From positions 1-64,000 of the forward strand of contig JAYRYZ010000010.1 of assembly GCA_041916775.1 (NCBI GenBank): a stretch of 64,000 nt of DNA. Reading direction: 5' to 3'. This DNA comes from UBA2357 sp041916775 (GTDB lineage Bacteria; Pseudomonadota; Gammaproteobacteria; Burkholderiales; Rhodocyclaceae). Positions 7,693 to 17,000 of this stretch are shown in pieces (the first letter of the stretch is position 1; each line of letters opens with the position of its first letter). The notes beneath the pieces are model-generated. The model was not told the origin of the DNA, made no database searches, and worked only from the letters and a program-made list of their open reading frames with translations. Both the position numbers and the translations under genes were made by a program.

Positions 7693-9246
7693 TCAGACGT
7701 TCTTCGTTGCCTGGCCGCGCCAGGTATCGAAGTTCTTCTGGTCTTCCGAACCCTCGAAGTCGAGGTTGTCGCGGCCGAATTCCAGGTTGTAGTACTTCAG
7801 CACCGCGGCGAGCGGATCGAAGCCTTCGGCCGTGGGATCGGTGCCCTCCGGGAAGCAGTTGCCCTGGTAGATCTGGTGCACCGGCAGCCAAGACTGCACG
7901 TACTTCTCCGGCTCGTGCTCGAAGATCTCCTTGCAGTGGTCGGAGCAGAAGTGGTACTTCTCGCCCTTGTAGTCGGCCTCGCGATAGCAGATCTTGGTGG
8001 GGTCGCCCGGCTCGGTGAACAGCATCGGGATCTGGCAGGTCTGGCACAGCATGGGCAGCGTCTTGTTGTAGAAGCGGTTGCCCTTGGCGGCCTGCTCGCG
8101 CCAGTACTCCAGGCGCGGCCGGTAGTACTTGTCGAAGCTCGACGGGTACTTGGCCGACAGCCAGTCCATCTCTTCCTTCTCCGGCACCCAGGTGTGGAAG
8201 GCCGCTGCGGCGCCGTAGTTGTAGAAGGTGGCCCAGGCCTGGTGCGAGAGGTGATCCTTCTCGAGCGCGATGGTCTCGGTGCACTTCGGCATCGTGATGC
8301 CGTAGCGGGCGAGGTCCTTGAAGAGCGCGCCGCCGTTCTCCTCGAAGTACACTTCCCAGGCCTCCTTCCAGCTCATCGTACGCTTGGGCAGCATGTAGTC
8401 CATCATCATCGCCACCAGGGTCAGCACGCGATAGCCGCGCCAGGTCCACTTGTCGATCCAGCGCTGCACGATCGGCAGGTTGTCCGGGTCCTGCTCGAGA
8501 ATGAACTTGATCACCTCGAGGCCCAGCGTCATGTGGCGCGCTTCATCCGACTGGGCGGAGAAGCCGAAGGTCATCGTGCCCATGTCGCCGTTGTAGGCCG
8601 CACCCGAGACGAAGGGCACGAACAGCAGGTTGGTGAGCACGTACTCGAACGAGAAGCCGATCGCGACCATGAACTCGAACGGGCCGGCGGTGACGGCGTC
8701 GTCGAAGAAGCTCTTCGGCACCGACAGGTACCAGACGCGGTCGTGCATGTGGCGGAAGTCGTGCAGACCGTTGTAGTGCTTGTTGTAATTCGACAGCGCA
8801 TGCACCTGGGTCTGCGAGTGACGCAGTTCGTCGAGCGACTGCATCAGGCAGGCGACACGCGGCCCGGCGCCGGGGAAGGCGCGGCCGGCATGGGCGAAGC
8901 CGCGGTGGGCCATGTATTCGAGCGGGCTCACGCCGGTGAGGAAGAGCTTCACCGTGTTGAGGTAGCGCGCGTCGGTGACGTTGAGGTGGCCGTTGTTCTG
9001 CGCGTAGGCGTCGATGATCGCGTAGAGCTTCCTCTCCTTCTCGGCCTGGTACTTCCAGTAGGCGTCCATGGTCAGGCGGAAGGGGTCCTCCCACTTGTCC
9101 CAGTCGTGGATCTTGATGCCTTCGTAGCTGGCATAGGGGTAGATGTCCTCCTGCTTCTGGTAGGAAGGCGTCCAGTCCAGCCCGCGGGTCATGACCTGGT
9201 AGCGTTCCTTCAGGCCGAGCTTCTTCTTGGCGACTTGCATGTCCAT
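7693..9246 (-). CDS. dmpN: Phenol hydroxylase alpha subunit (diiron catalytic component)
   Basis: The 517-residue catalytic subunit carries the carboxylate-bridged diiron centre that hydroxylates phenol to catechol with O2. The ligand set is visible as Glu110 (SPLEYMAHR), Glu140 and His143 (DELRH), Glu201 (FSFEYV), and Glu235 and His238 (DEARH). This is the two ExxH repeats of bacterial multicomponent monooxygenases. A C-terminal region after about residue 385 has the paired-Cys pattern CQTC and a YHFCSDHCKEIFEHEP segment, typical of the YHS-like end of this subunit. It lies between dmpM (28-base gap) and dmpO. Confidence 0.97.
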   Translation of the reverse strand: MDMQVAKKKLGLKERYQVMTRGLDWTPSYQKQEDIYPYASYEGIKIHDWDKWEDPFRLTMDAYWKYQAEKERKLYAIIDAYAQNNGHLNVTDARYLNTVKLFLTGVSPLEYMAHRGFAHAGRAFPGAGPRVACLMQSLDELRHSQTQVHALSNYNKHYNGLHDFRHMHDRVWYLSVPKSFFDDAVTAGPFEFMVAIGFSFEYVLTNLLFVPFVSGAAYNGDMGTMTFGFSAQSDEARHMTLGLEVIKFILEQDPDNLPIVQRWIDKWTWRGYRVLTLVAMMMDYMLPKRTMSWKEAWEVYFEENGGALFKDLARYGITMPKCTETIALEKDHLSHQAWATFYNYGAAAAFHTWVPEKEEMDWLSAKYPSSFDKYYRPRLEYWREQAAKGNRFYNKTLPMLCQTCQIPMLFTEPGDPTKICYREADYKGEKYHFCSDHCKEIFEHEPEKYVQSWLPVHQIYQGNCFPEGTDPTAEGFDPLAAVLKYYNLEFGRDNLDFEGSEDQKNFDTWRGQATKNV

Positions 9247-9274
9247 GTTCGGGTCTCCTCGTTTCGCGGCGCGC

Positions 9275-9544
9275 TCAGGCGTTCCAGCTCAGGGTGAGTT
9301 CGTCGTCGGTCTCGTCGATGTTGCCGGACAGCGAGATCAGGTTGATGTGCAGCTCCTGCAGGTCGAAATCGCGCCCGATGAGCTCTTCGATGGTCTGGCG
9401 GCGCACGGTGAGGCGGCCCTCGACGTCGATCTTCACCATGGCGGGCTGCTCATGCACGGTGGCGCCGGGGTTGTCGGCGACGATCGCCTCGATGATCGGG
9501 CGCGTCTCCTCGTTGGTCTGCAGGGCGATGAATACGGTGGACAT
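9275..9544 (-). CDS. dmpM: Phenol hydroxylase activator (effector) protein
   Basis: This 89-residue cofactorless effector binds the hydroxylase and couples electron transfer to substrate oxidation. The sequence has the family pattern VFIALQTNEETRPIIEAI at the N-terminus and ends in an acidic tail DETDDELTLSWNA. Size and position (between dmpL and dmpN) match DmpM exactly. The gap to dmpL is 9 bases. Confidence 0.95.
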   Translation of the reverse strand: MSTVFIALQTNEETRPIIEAIVADNPGATVHEQPAMVKIDVEGRLTVRRQTIEELIGRDFDLQELHINLISLSGNIDETDDELTLSWNA

Positions 9545-9553
9545 TGCGGCTCC

Positions 9554-10549
9554 TCAGAGGCTGACGCCGGCCTTGGCCAGCCGTGCGTTGAACTGCTGGA
9601 CGACTTCGGCGAGGAGCTCGTCGCTGCGCTCGGCGAGCGCGATGCGCGCAACCGGCAGCAGCGCGGCGGCGGCGCGGTCGCGCCAGGTGTTGATCCACTG
9701 CTGCAGCAGCGCCTTGTTCTCGGGCGACTCGGCCGCGGCGGTCTTCACCGTGGCATCCACCCATTTGCGGGTCTCGGCGAACCACTCGGTCATGAACTGG
9801 GTGAGCATCGCGACTGCGGTGCCACCCCGGGCGGAGAGCACGTCGTCGATGATGGTGTCGTACACCAGCGGGTACAGCAGGCCGTCGAGCGCGACGTTCT
9901 GCGCAACGAAGAGCTCCACCGGGTCCTTCACCACGAAGCTGTCCTCGACATAGCGGCGCAGCCCTTGCCAAGCGTCGTCTTCCATCCAGGCGCGCTTGGC
10001 GTCGTCGAGCGCATCCGCATCGCCGAGCAGCAGGCCGACACGGGTGAGGTACTGGGCGATGCCGAGTTGGTCCATCGCCTGAAAGATGCACGGCTGGGTG
10101 AACGCGGTGCCGTAGCCGTAGGCGTTGATCGCGGCGTTGTTCATGTTCGCGCCCCAGGCCACGTGGCGCAGCGGCACCAGCAGGGCGAGCACGGTCTTCT
10201 TCAGCTCGGCCGGCAGCGCATCGGCAAGCCCGCGCGACTCGACGAAGTCGAAGTTGGATTCGGCGGTGTCCTGCTGCTTCGCCCGCGCCATGGTGTAGGC
10301 GCCGTAGTAGAACTGGCGCGGGTCCTTGAACGCGTACCAGTCGGTCATCTTCAGCGCGGTGCGGCGGGTGTCGAAGATCTCGTGATCGGGATCCCAGGTG
10401 GGGCGATAGTGGAAATTCGCCGTCGCCTGCATGTCGAAGGTGCCTTCCTGATAGCGCGAGGCCGGCTTGTCGCCGCCGATGCGACGGGCAACGTGATCGA
10501 ACGTCTGACGTAGCGGCTTGATCGATACCGTGCGCAGATCGATTTGCAT
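9554..10549 (-). CDS. dmpL: Phenol hydroxylase beta subunit
   Basis: This 331-residue beta subunit resembles the alpha subunit fold but lacks diiron ligands, and forms the hydroxylase core with DmpN and DmpO. It starts MQIDLRTVSIKPLRQTFDH and contains the family segment TDWYAFKDPRQFYYGAY. The ATG at 10549 follows AGGAG. The open frame upstream of it overlaps dmpK in another frame and was not used. The 32-base gap to dmpK indicates one transcript. Confidence 0.96.
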   Translation of the reverse strand: MQIDLRTVSIKPLRQTFDHVARRIGGDKPASRYQEGTFDMQATANFHYRPTWDPDHEIFDTRRTALKMTDWYAFKDPRQFYYGAYTMARAKQQDTAESNFDFVESRGLADALPAELKKTVLALLVPLRHVAWGANMNNAAINAYGYGTAFTQPCIFQAMDQLGIAQYLTRVGLLLGDADALDDAKRAWMEDDAWQGLRRYVEDSFVVKDPVELFVAQNVALDGLLYPLVYDTIIDDVLSARGGTAVAMLTQFMTEWFAETRKWVDATVKTAAAESPENKALLQQWINTWRDRAAAALLPVARIALAERSDELLAEVVQQFNARLAKAGVSL

Positions 10550-10581
10550 GAACTCTCCTCCTTGGTCTTGTCGCTGGTCGC

Positions 10582-10860
10582 TCAGCGGAAGCGCTGGTGC
10601 GTCGCCTGGTGCAGGTTCCACGCCCAGTCAGGGGCCGACTCCGGGTCGGCGTCCGCTGTGCGGGGCGGCAGGTGGATCACGTCGTTCACTTCGCAGAAGG
10701 TCTTGAAGGCCGCTTCGGGCAGCAGCATCTCGGCGCACAGTTCGGGTTCGCCGATGGCGAACTCGAACTCGACCAGCCCGTCGGCACGTACTTCGATGAG
10801 ACGCACGTACTTGAGGCTGATATCGATCTCGGGCGCTTCATGGGGGCGTGCTGTGGCCAT
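10582..10860 (-). CDS. dmpK: Phenol hydroxylase assembly protein
   Basis: This 92-residue DmpK/PoxR-type protein aids assembly or iron loading of the hydroxylase and is not part of the final enzyme. It shows the family core SLKYVRLIEVRADGLVEFEF and a C-terminal FCEVNDVIHLPP. The ATG at 10860 has AGGAG nine bases upstream; the open frame continues upstream into the promoter but without support. It is the first gene of dmpKLMNOP and lies downstream of a sigma-54 promoter candidate and two DmpR-type sites. Confidence 0.93.
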   Translation of the reverse strand: MATARPHEAPEIDISLKYVRLIEVRADGLVEFEFAIGEPELCAEMLLPEAAFKTFCEVNDVIHLPPRTADADPESAPDWAWNLHQATHQRFR

Positions 10861-10914
10861 CTGGCAAAGCTCCTGCTGATTTGATCGTGGATTCCCTGTC
10901 ACGGAGATCTCCAT

Positions 10915-10930
10915 TACAAGTTCCATGCCA
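10915..10930 (-). promoter_or_regulatory. Sigma-54 (-24/-12) promoter for dmpKLMNOP
   Basis: On the minus strand the 16 bases read TGGCATGGAACTTGTA, close to the consensus TGGCAC-N5-TTGCA. The invariant GG at -24 is present; the -12 dinucleotide is GT instead of GC. Two enhancer-like palindromes lie about 85-115 bases further upstream, as at the Po promoter of the dmp operon. Predicted start near 10904. Confidence 0.6.
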
Positions 10931-10969
10931 TTTCTCGACAAGCCTTTGATCTGGCCACATTGATCGAAT

Positions 10970-10977
10970 TCTCGAGA
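10970..10977. promoter_or_regulatory. Palindromic operator TCTCGAGA (site 3)
   Basis: An 8-base perfect palindrome with near-identical flanks to the other three sites (ATTCTCGAGATTT). It sits between the DmpR sites and the -24 element, in the DNA that must loop for activation. A repressor bound here could block looping. Confidence 0.6.
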
Positions 10978-11006
10978 TTTATCGTCGAATAACTTCACTT
11001 TATTGC

Positions 11007-11022
11007 TTCATCAAATGATGAA
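11007..11022. promoter_or_regulatory. DmpR/XylR-type upstream activating site, proximal
   Basis: Inverted repeat with arms TTCATCA and TGATGAA separated by AA. It resembles the XylR/DmpR enhancer consensus TTGATCA-N2-TGATCAA. Its centre is 29 bases (about three helical turns) from the distal site. Confidence 0.65.
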
Positions 11023-11033
11023 ATGGCCTGGCG

Positions 11034-11053
11034 AGTTGATCAAATGATCAACT
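11034..11053. promoter_or_regulatory. DmpR/XylR-type upstream activating site, distal
   Basis: Nine-base arms AGTTGATCA and TGATCAACT around an AA centre, an almost ideal match to the known XylR/DmpR enhancer consensus. It is centred about 140 bases upstream of the predicted dmpK transcription start. The 323-base stretch 10861-11183 holds this site, the proximal site, operator site 3, the sigma-54 promoter and the dmpQ terminator; no gene is seen in it. Confidence 0.75.
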
Positions 11054-11096
11054 GCTCTTCTCGCAGTGCACCACCTCTGCGTGGCGCGCAATGAAA

Positions 11097-11127
11097 GAGG
11101 GCCGCCTCCTGACGGAGTGCGGCCCTC
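11097..11127 (-). terminator. Hairpin terminator candidate after dmpQ
   Basis: Nine-base arms GAGGGCCGC (11097-11105) and GCGGCCCTC (11119-11127), with an inner CTCC/GGAG stem. It lies 57 bases beyond the dmpQ stop. Only a short T run (TTTC) follows on the minus strand. It would insulate the dmpK control region from dmpQ transcription. Confidence 0.55.
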
Positions 11128-11183
11128 ACACAGTGTCCTTCAGTCTCTTCCGGCGCCGGACGGCGCCAAACCCGCCCCGGCGG

Positions 11184-11501
11184 TCAGGTGCACCCGGCGA
11201 GCACCGCCTTGGCCATCTTGCCGACCACCTTCAGCGAGAGATCGCTGTCGGGGAAGAGCTTGCAGGCGAGCACCGTGCCGGCGCGCTCCTCTTCCTCCGA
11301 CAGGCAGGCGCGGCTCATCTTGCGGGTGTGATAGGTGCCGCCGGTGACGTGTACCTTGCAGACCCCGCAGCCTCCGCCGCGACAGCCCACCGGGATGCCC
11401 TTGCGCCCGAGCACCTCCATCGAGCGCAGCAGGTTCTGGCTGTCGTCGCAGCGGAATGTCTCGCCGCTGTCCTCGATCAGGACGGAAAAACGCTTCTCCA
11501 T
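11184..11501 (-). CDS. dmpQ: Plant-type 2Fe-2S ferredoxin, catechol dioxygenase reactivation
   Basis: This 105-residue ferredoxin of the XylT/DmpQ type is believed to re-reduce the oxidised iron of catechol 2,3-dioxygenase. The cluster motif [14 protein letters not shown] and the downstream ACK give the C-x4-C-x2-C...C arrangement. The ATG at 11501 follows GGAGGAGA. In the pVI150 dmp operon the gene sits between dmpP and dmpB. Here it has been moved out, in front of dmpK, and forms a separate unit with its own upstream control region shared with dmpR. Confidence 0.93.
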   Translation of the reverse strand: MEKRFSVLIEDSGETFRCDDSQNLLRSMEVLGRKGIPVGCRGGGCGVCKVHVTGGTYHTRKMSRACLSEEEERAGTVLACKLFPDSDLSLKVVGKMAKAVLAGCT

Positions 11502-11582
11502 GTCTCCTCCTCGTTGCCGGCGGATGCCGGTCGCGGGTTGTTTGACGATTGCGTCACGCGTGGTGCGCTTGTCGATTGTGAA

Positions 11583-11598
11583 GGCGACAATCATGCCA
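11583..11598 (-). promoter_or_regulatory. Sigma-54 (-24/-12) promoter candidate for dmpQ
   Basis: On the minus strand the 16 bases are TGGCATGATTGTCGCC. The two invariant dinucleotides GG and GC stand exactly ten bases apart, and the TGGCAT start is shared with the dmpK promoter. Operator site 4 lies ten bases upstream. No clear DmpR enhancer was found directly upstream of it; only a half site (GATCAA, 11635-11640) is visible. Confidence 0.45.
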
Positions 11599-11607
11599 TA
11601 ATTTCAC

Positions 11608-11619
11608 AATCTCGAGATT
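11608..11619. promoter_or_regulatory. Palindromic operator AATCTCGAGATT (site 4)
   Basis: Identical over 12 bases to site 1. It sits in the 285-base gap between the divergent dmpQ and dmpR, so the bound factor could control both the ferredoxin and the activator gene. No clear sigma-70 promoter for dmpR could be assigned in this gap. Confidence 0.65.
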
Positions 11620-11786
11620 TGAAGATTTGCTGCCGATCAAACCATGCGATCTTGCGGGCCGGACGAGCACCGCCGGCAACCCGGGACACCGAATGCTGTA
11701 TCGTCACGCACAACCCGATCCAGCCTGATCCCGCACCGGGCTGCAGCGCCGGACAGAGCCGCCCGCGGCCGAGGCGAGGAGACAAA

Positions 11787-13460
<1,674 letters not shown>

Positions 13461-13470
13461 GCGCTTCCCT

Positions 13471-13508
13471 CTGAGCCCTGCTGGCAGCGCCGGACTCGGC
13501 CGGCTCAG
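13471..13508. terminator. Possible bidirectional terminator between dmpR and the carbamoylase gene
   Basis: Arms CTGAGCC (13471-13477) and GGCTCAG (13502-13508) flank a G/C-rich loop between two convergent genes. It overlaps the stop codon of the minus-strand gene and has no T run, so support is modest. Confidence 0.3.
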
Positions 13509-14440
13509 GGCGGTGGGATCGCCCCCTTGCGCTCGACGATCAGCCCGTAGGCCTGGGGTTCGCGGTGCTTGGCGAAATTGAAGGTGGTGTTCTTGTAGCT
13601 CGCGGTGAGGTCGAGGTCGCAGCGCGCGATCGCGAGTTCGTCCGCGGTGGTGGTGCAGGCGGCGACGATCTCGCCCGACGGCGCAACGATGATGGAGTTG
13701 CCGATCTGCTCCACCCCCTCTTCGTTACCTGCCTTCGCGACCCCGACCACCCAGCTGCCGTTCTGATACGCGCCGGCCTGCATCACCAACTCGTTGTGGA
13801 AGTGCGAGAGGTTGTCGTGCTCGGGCGCGGGCGGGTTGTGCACCGGCGTGTTGTAGCCGATGAGGATCATCTCCACACCCTGCAGGCCCATCACGCGGTA
13901 GGTCTCGGGCCAGCGCCGGTCGTTGCAGATCGCCATGCCGAGGATGCCGCCGTGGGCGCGGAACACCGGAAAGCCGAGGTTGCCGGTCTCGAAGTAGCGC
14001 TTCTCGAGGTGCTGGAAGCGGCGCCACGGCTCGTGCTCGGCGTGGCCAGGGAGATGGATCTTGCGGTACTTGCCGACGATGTTGCCGCCCTTGTCGACCA
14101 GGATCGCGGTGTTGAAGTGGCGGGTGCGGCCCGCCTCATCGGCGAGCTCCGCGTAACCGAGGCAGAAACCCACGCCGAGCTCGCGGGCAGCATCGAAGAG
14201 CGGCTGGGTCTCGGCGCCGGGCATGTCGCGCTCGAAGAAGAAGTCCACATCGGCCTGGTCCTCGAAGTACCAGCGCGGGAAAAAGGTGGTGAGCGCGAGC
14301 TCCGGGAACACGACGAGGTCGCAGCCGTGGCGGGCCGCCTGGGTGAGCAGCGCGATGAGGCGCGCAACCACCTGGCTGCGGGTTTCGGAGCGGGCAATGG
14401 GGCCGAGCTGGGCGGCGCCCACGGTGACGATGCGGGCCAT
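13505..14440 (-). CDS. N-carbamoyl-D-amino-acid hydrolase (nitrilase superfamily)
   Basis: This 311-residue carbon-nitrogen hydrolase would release a D-amino acid, CO2 and ammonia from an N-carbamoyl-D-amino acid. The catalytic triad is at exactly the positions known for Agrobacterium D-carbamoylase: Glu47 (VFPELALTT), Lys127 (GKYRKIHLPGH) and Cys172 (AICNDRRWPET). The surrounding sequence, including NTPVHNPP and SFHN-like SHFHNELVMQAG, is also closely similar. It starts 2 bases after the stop of the M20-family carbamoylase. The shared operon with diaminopropionate ammonia-lyase suggests a specific ureido amino acid substrate. Confidence 0.85.
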   Translation of the reverse strand: MARIVTVGAAQLGPIARSETRSQVVARLIALLTQAARHGCDLVVFPELALTTFFPRWYFEDQADVDFFFERDMPGAETQPLFDAARELGVGFCLGYAELADEAGRTRHFNTAILVDKGGNIVGKYRKIHLPGHAEHEPWRRFQHLEKRYFETGNLGFPVFRAHGGILGMAICNDRRWPETYRVMGLQGVEMILIGYNTPVHNPPAPEHDNLSHFHNELVMQAGAYQNGSWVVGVAKAGNEEGVEQIGNSIIVAPSGEIVAACTTTADELAIARCDLDLTASYKNTTFNFAKHREPQAYGLIVERKGAIPPP

Positions 14441-14442
14441 GA

Positions 14443-15684
14443 TCAGGCTTCCTGGTTGGCGAGTTCGAGAAGGGTGTGGAGCAGCACCGTGGCCCCCGCG
14501 ACGAGGTCGCCGGGTTCGGTATGCTCCGCCGGGTTGTGGCTGATGCCGCCGACGCTGGGGACGAAGATCATCGCGGTCGGGCAGATCCGCGCCAGCATCT
14601 GGGCGTCATGCCCGGCGCCGGAGGTCATCGCCCGACACGGCAGGCCGAGCGCGGCGGCATGGCGCGCGATCATCGCGGCGATGCCGGCATCGAACACCAC
14701 CGGCGCGAAGCGGGCGAGCGGGCGGGCCTCGATCGCGACGCCTTCCGCCGCGGCGAGCGTGGCGAGAAAATCCGCGAGGCGCGCCTCGGCCGCCTGCAGC
14801 AAGGCCTCATCGGTGTTGCGCAGATCCACCGTCAGGCGCGCGCGCGCCGCGATGACGTTGATCAGATTGGGCACGAGGTCCACCTTGCCGACCGTGCCGA
14901 CCTGGTCGCCCCCCATCTCGCGGGTGAGCGCGCGCACGAAATGGGCGATTGCCGCGGCTACGTAGCCGGCGTCGTGGCGCATGCGCATCGGCGTGGTGCC
15001 AGCGTGGTTGGACTGGCCGACGATCTCGATCTCCTGCCACGAGATGCCCTGCAGATTCCCGACCGCGCCGATCCGGCCGCCTTCGAGGTCCAGCACGGGC
15101 CCCTGCTCGACGTGCAGCTCGACGAAGGCGTGCGGGCGGATGCCGCCCAGCGGTGCGCTGCCGGCGTAGCCGATGCGAACGAGCTCCTCGCCCAGCACCG
15201 CACCGTCGATCGCGCGGGTGGTGAGCGCGGTATCGAGCGCGAGACCGCCGACATGGACAAGCGAGCCCAGCATGTCGGGCGCGAAGCGCGCGCCCTCCTC
15301 GTTGGTGAAGAAGGCCACGACCAGCGGGCGCGTGGTGACCACACCGGCACGGTCGAGCGCCGCGACGACCTCCAGCCCGGCGAGCACGCCATAGTTGCCA
15401 TCGTAGGCGCCGCCGGTGCGCACCGTGTCGATGTGCGAGCCGGTCATCACCGGCGCGAGCGCGTTGTCGCGGCCGGCGCGAACGCCGAAGACGTTGCCGA
15501 TCGGGTCGATGCGCACCTCCAGCCCGAGCGCGCGCATCCAGCCCACGACGAGATCGCGGCCTTCACGGTCGGCGTCGGTGAGCGCGACACGACAGCACGC
15601 GCCCTGCTCGGTGCGACCAACCCGGGCGAGCGCCTCGAGGCGTGCGAGCAGGCCGTCGCCGTCGAGTCGGACGTCCGCACTCAT
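14443..15684 (-). CDS. M20-family N-carbamoyl-L-amino-acid hydrolase / ureidohydrolase
   Basis: This 413-residue zinc hydrolase belongs to the HyuC/allantoate amidohydrolase group. The bimetal-binding residues are visible: His and Asp in GSHIDTVRTGGAYDGNYG, Glu in FFTNEEGARF, His in FVELHVEQGPVL and a late His in SGAGHDAQM. Substrate-binding SNHAGTTPMRMR is also typical. The ATG at 15684 overlaps the end of dpaL by four bases (ATGA). It is L-specific in most relatives, which would complement the D-specific enzyme downstream. Allantoate or ureidoglycine hydrolysis is an alternative, but no other purine genes are nearby. Confidence 0.85.
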   Translation of the reverse strand: MSADVRLDGDGLLARLEALARVGRTEQGACCRVALTDADREGRDLVVGWMRALGLEVRIDPIGNVFGVRAGRDNALAPVMTGSHIDTVRTGGAYDGNYGVLAGLEVVAALDRAGVVTTRPLVVAFFTNEEGARFAPDMLGSLVHVGGLALDTALTTRAIDGAVLGEELVRIGYAGSAPLGGIRPHAFVELHVEQGPVLDLEGGRIGAVGNLQGISWQEIEIVGQSNHAGTTPMRMRHDAGYVAAAIAHFVRALTREMGGDQVGTVGKVDLVPNLINVIAARARLTVDLRNTDEALLQAAEARLADFLATLAAAEGVAIEARPLARFAPVVFDAGIAAMIARHAAALGLPCRAMTSGAGHDAQMLARICPTAMIFVPSVGGISHNPAEHTEPGDLVAGATVLLHTLLELANQEA

Positions 15685-16907
15685 GCGCCGACCTCCTCGG
15701 CAGCGACACCCACGACTTCGCGATAGATGTCGGGGTCGGTATCGCCCTCGCTCCCGATCAGCAGCACCCTGGAAGCGCGGTCGATGCCGAGGGCGGCGCG
15801 CAATTCGGGCGTGGCGACGGTCGCGAGCAGCAGCGCGAGGCCGCTCGCCCCGGTTTCGCCCGAGACGATCGCCGGATCGCCCCCCTGCGGGCGCGCGAAC
15901 ACACGCATGCCCTCGAGCGCGAAGCGGTCGGCGACCGTGGCGTAGGCGTCTGCGCCCTCGCGCAGGATCTCCCAGGCGACCGGCGACACTTCGCCGCAGG
16001 CGAGGCCGGCCATCACCGTCTCGAGGTCGCCATGCACCGCCACCGGCCTGCCCGCCTGGCCGCTCCGGAAGAAGCAATCCGCCGCCTCCGGCTCGACGAT
16101 CACGAAGCGCGGCCGCGCCGCGCCCCAGGCCATCCAGAACGCAGCACACACCGACGCGGCAAGCGCGCCCACGCCCGCCTGCACCAGCACATGCGTCGGC
16201 GGCATTGCGCCGAACTGGCGGATCATCTCGCGCGACATCACACCGTAGCCGTGCATGACGTCGATCGGGATGTCGCGATAGCCCTCGTAGGTGGTGTCGG
16301 ACACCACCGTCCAGCCGTTGCGCGCCGCCTCGGCCGCGGCATGGCGCACCGAGTCGTCGTAGTTGCCCGGCACGCGGATCACCTCGGCGCCGTAGTGGGC
16401 GATCGCCGCACGCCGGCCCTCGCTGACGGTGGCGTGGATGTAGATCACGCAGCGGCAGCCGAAGAGCTGCGCCCCCCAGGCGACCGAGCGACCATGGTTG
16501 CCGTCGGTGGCGCAGGTCACGGTGAGCGCCGAGACGATGTCGGCGAAGCGGCCGGAGAGGATCTCCTCGGGACTCGCGACATGGCCCGCATGGCGTGCCG
16601 CGATCGCGTTCTGGATCAGGCGGAACACCGCATAGGCGCCGCCCAGCGCCTTGAAGCTCTTGAGGCCGAAGCGGGTGCGCTCGTCCTTGTAATACAGCCC
16701 CGCCAAACCGAGCTGCCGGGCGAGGCGCGGCAGCTGGTACAACGCGGTCGGCGCATAGCCGGGCCAGCGGCTGATCTCGTGCTCGGCGGCGGCAAATCCG
16801 GCCTCGGACAGGATCGCGGCGCGCGCGTCGCCGTATTCGGCATCACGCGTCGCCGCCAGAGGATTGGCGTACAGCGCAACGCCGTCCGCCTTCAACATGT
16901 TCGTCAT
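15681..16907 (-). CDS. dpaL: Diaminopropionate ammonia-lyase
   Basis: This 408-residue fold type II PLP enzyme splits 2,3-diaminopropionate (D or L form in characterised members) into pyruvate and two ammonia. The PLP lysine is Lys86 in GLKSFKALGGAYA, preceded by YYKDERTRF. The NGWTVVSDTTYEGY and GCRCVIYIHATVSEGR segments are diagnostic of DpaL against threonine dehydratase. It is co-transcribed with two carbamoylases. In E. coli the dpaL homologue ygeX also lies beside an M20 hydrolase (ygeY) and a transcarbamylase homologue (ygeW), which supports a shared ureido-amino-acid route. Confidence 0.9.
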   Translation of the reverse strand: MTNMLKADGVALYANPLAATRDAEYGDARAAILSEAGFAAAEHEISRWPGYAPTALYQLPRLARQLGLAGLYYKDERTRFGLKSFKALGGAYAVFRLIQNAIAARHAGHVASPEEILSGRFADIVSALTVTCATDGNHGRSVAWGAQLFGCRCVIYIHATVSEGRRAAIAHYGAEVIRVPGNYDDSVRHAAAEAARNGWTVVSDTTYEGYRDIPIDVMHGYGVMSREMIRQFGAMPPTHVLVQAGVGALAASVCAAFWMAWGAARPRFVIVEPEAADCFFRSGQAGRPVAVHGDLETVMAGLACGEVSPVAWEILREGADAYATVADRFALEGMRVFARPQGGDPAIVSGETGASGLALLLATVATPELRAALGIDRASRVLLIGSEGDTDPDIYREVVGVAAEEVGA

Positions 16908-17000
16908 CTTCTCACCCTCGTCGAGACCGACTTCCGCGTGATCTCCACGATCCGCGAAGCCGGCCTCTTTATGTTTGCGTGCTGTTCTTCCGGACGGAAA

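Noticed and set aside
11091..11786. N-terminal extension of DmpR by 232 residues
   Set aside because: It would run through the dmpQ gene and the regulatory gap. The TTG at 11787 has a good ribosome site and gives the normal family length.
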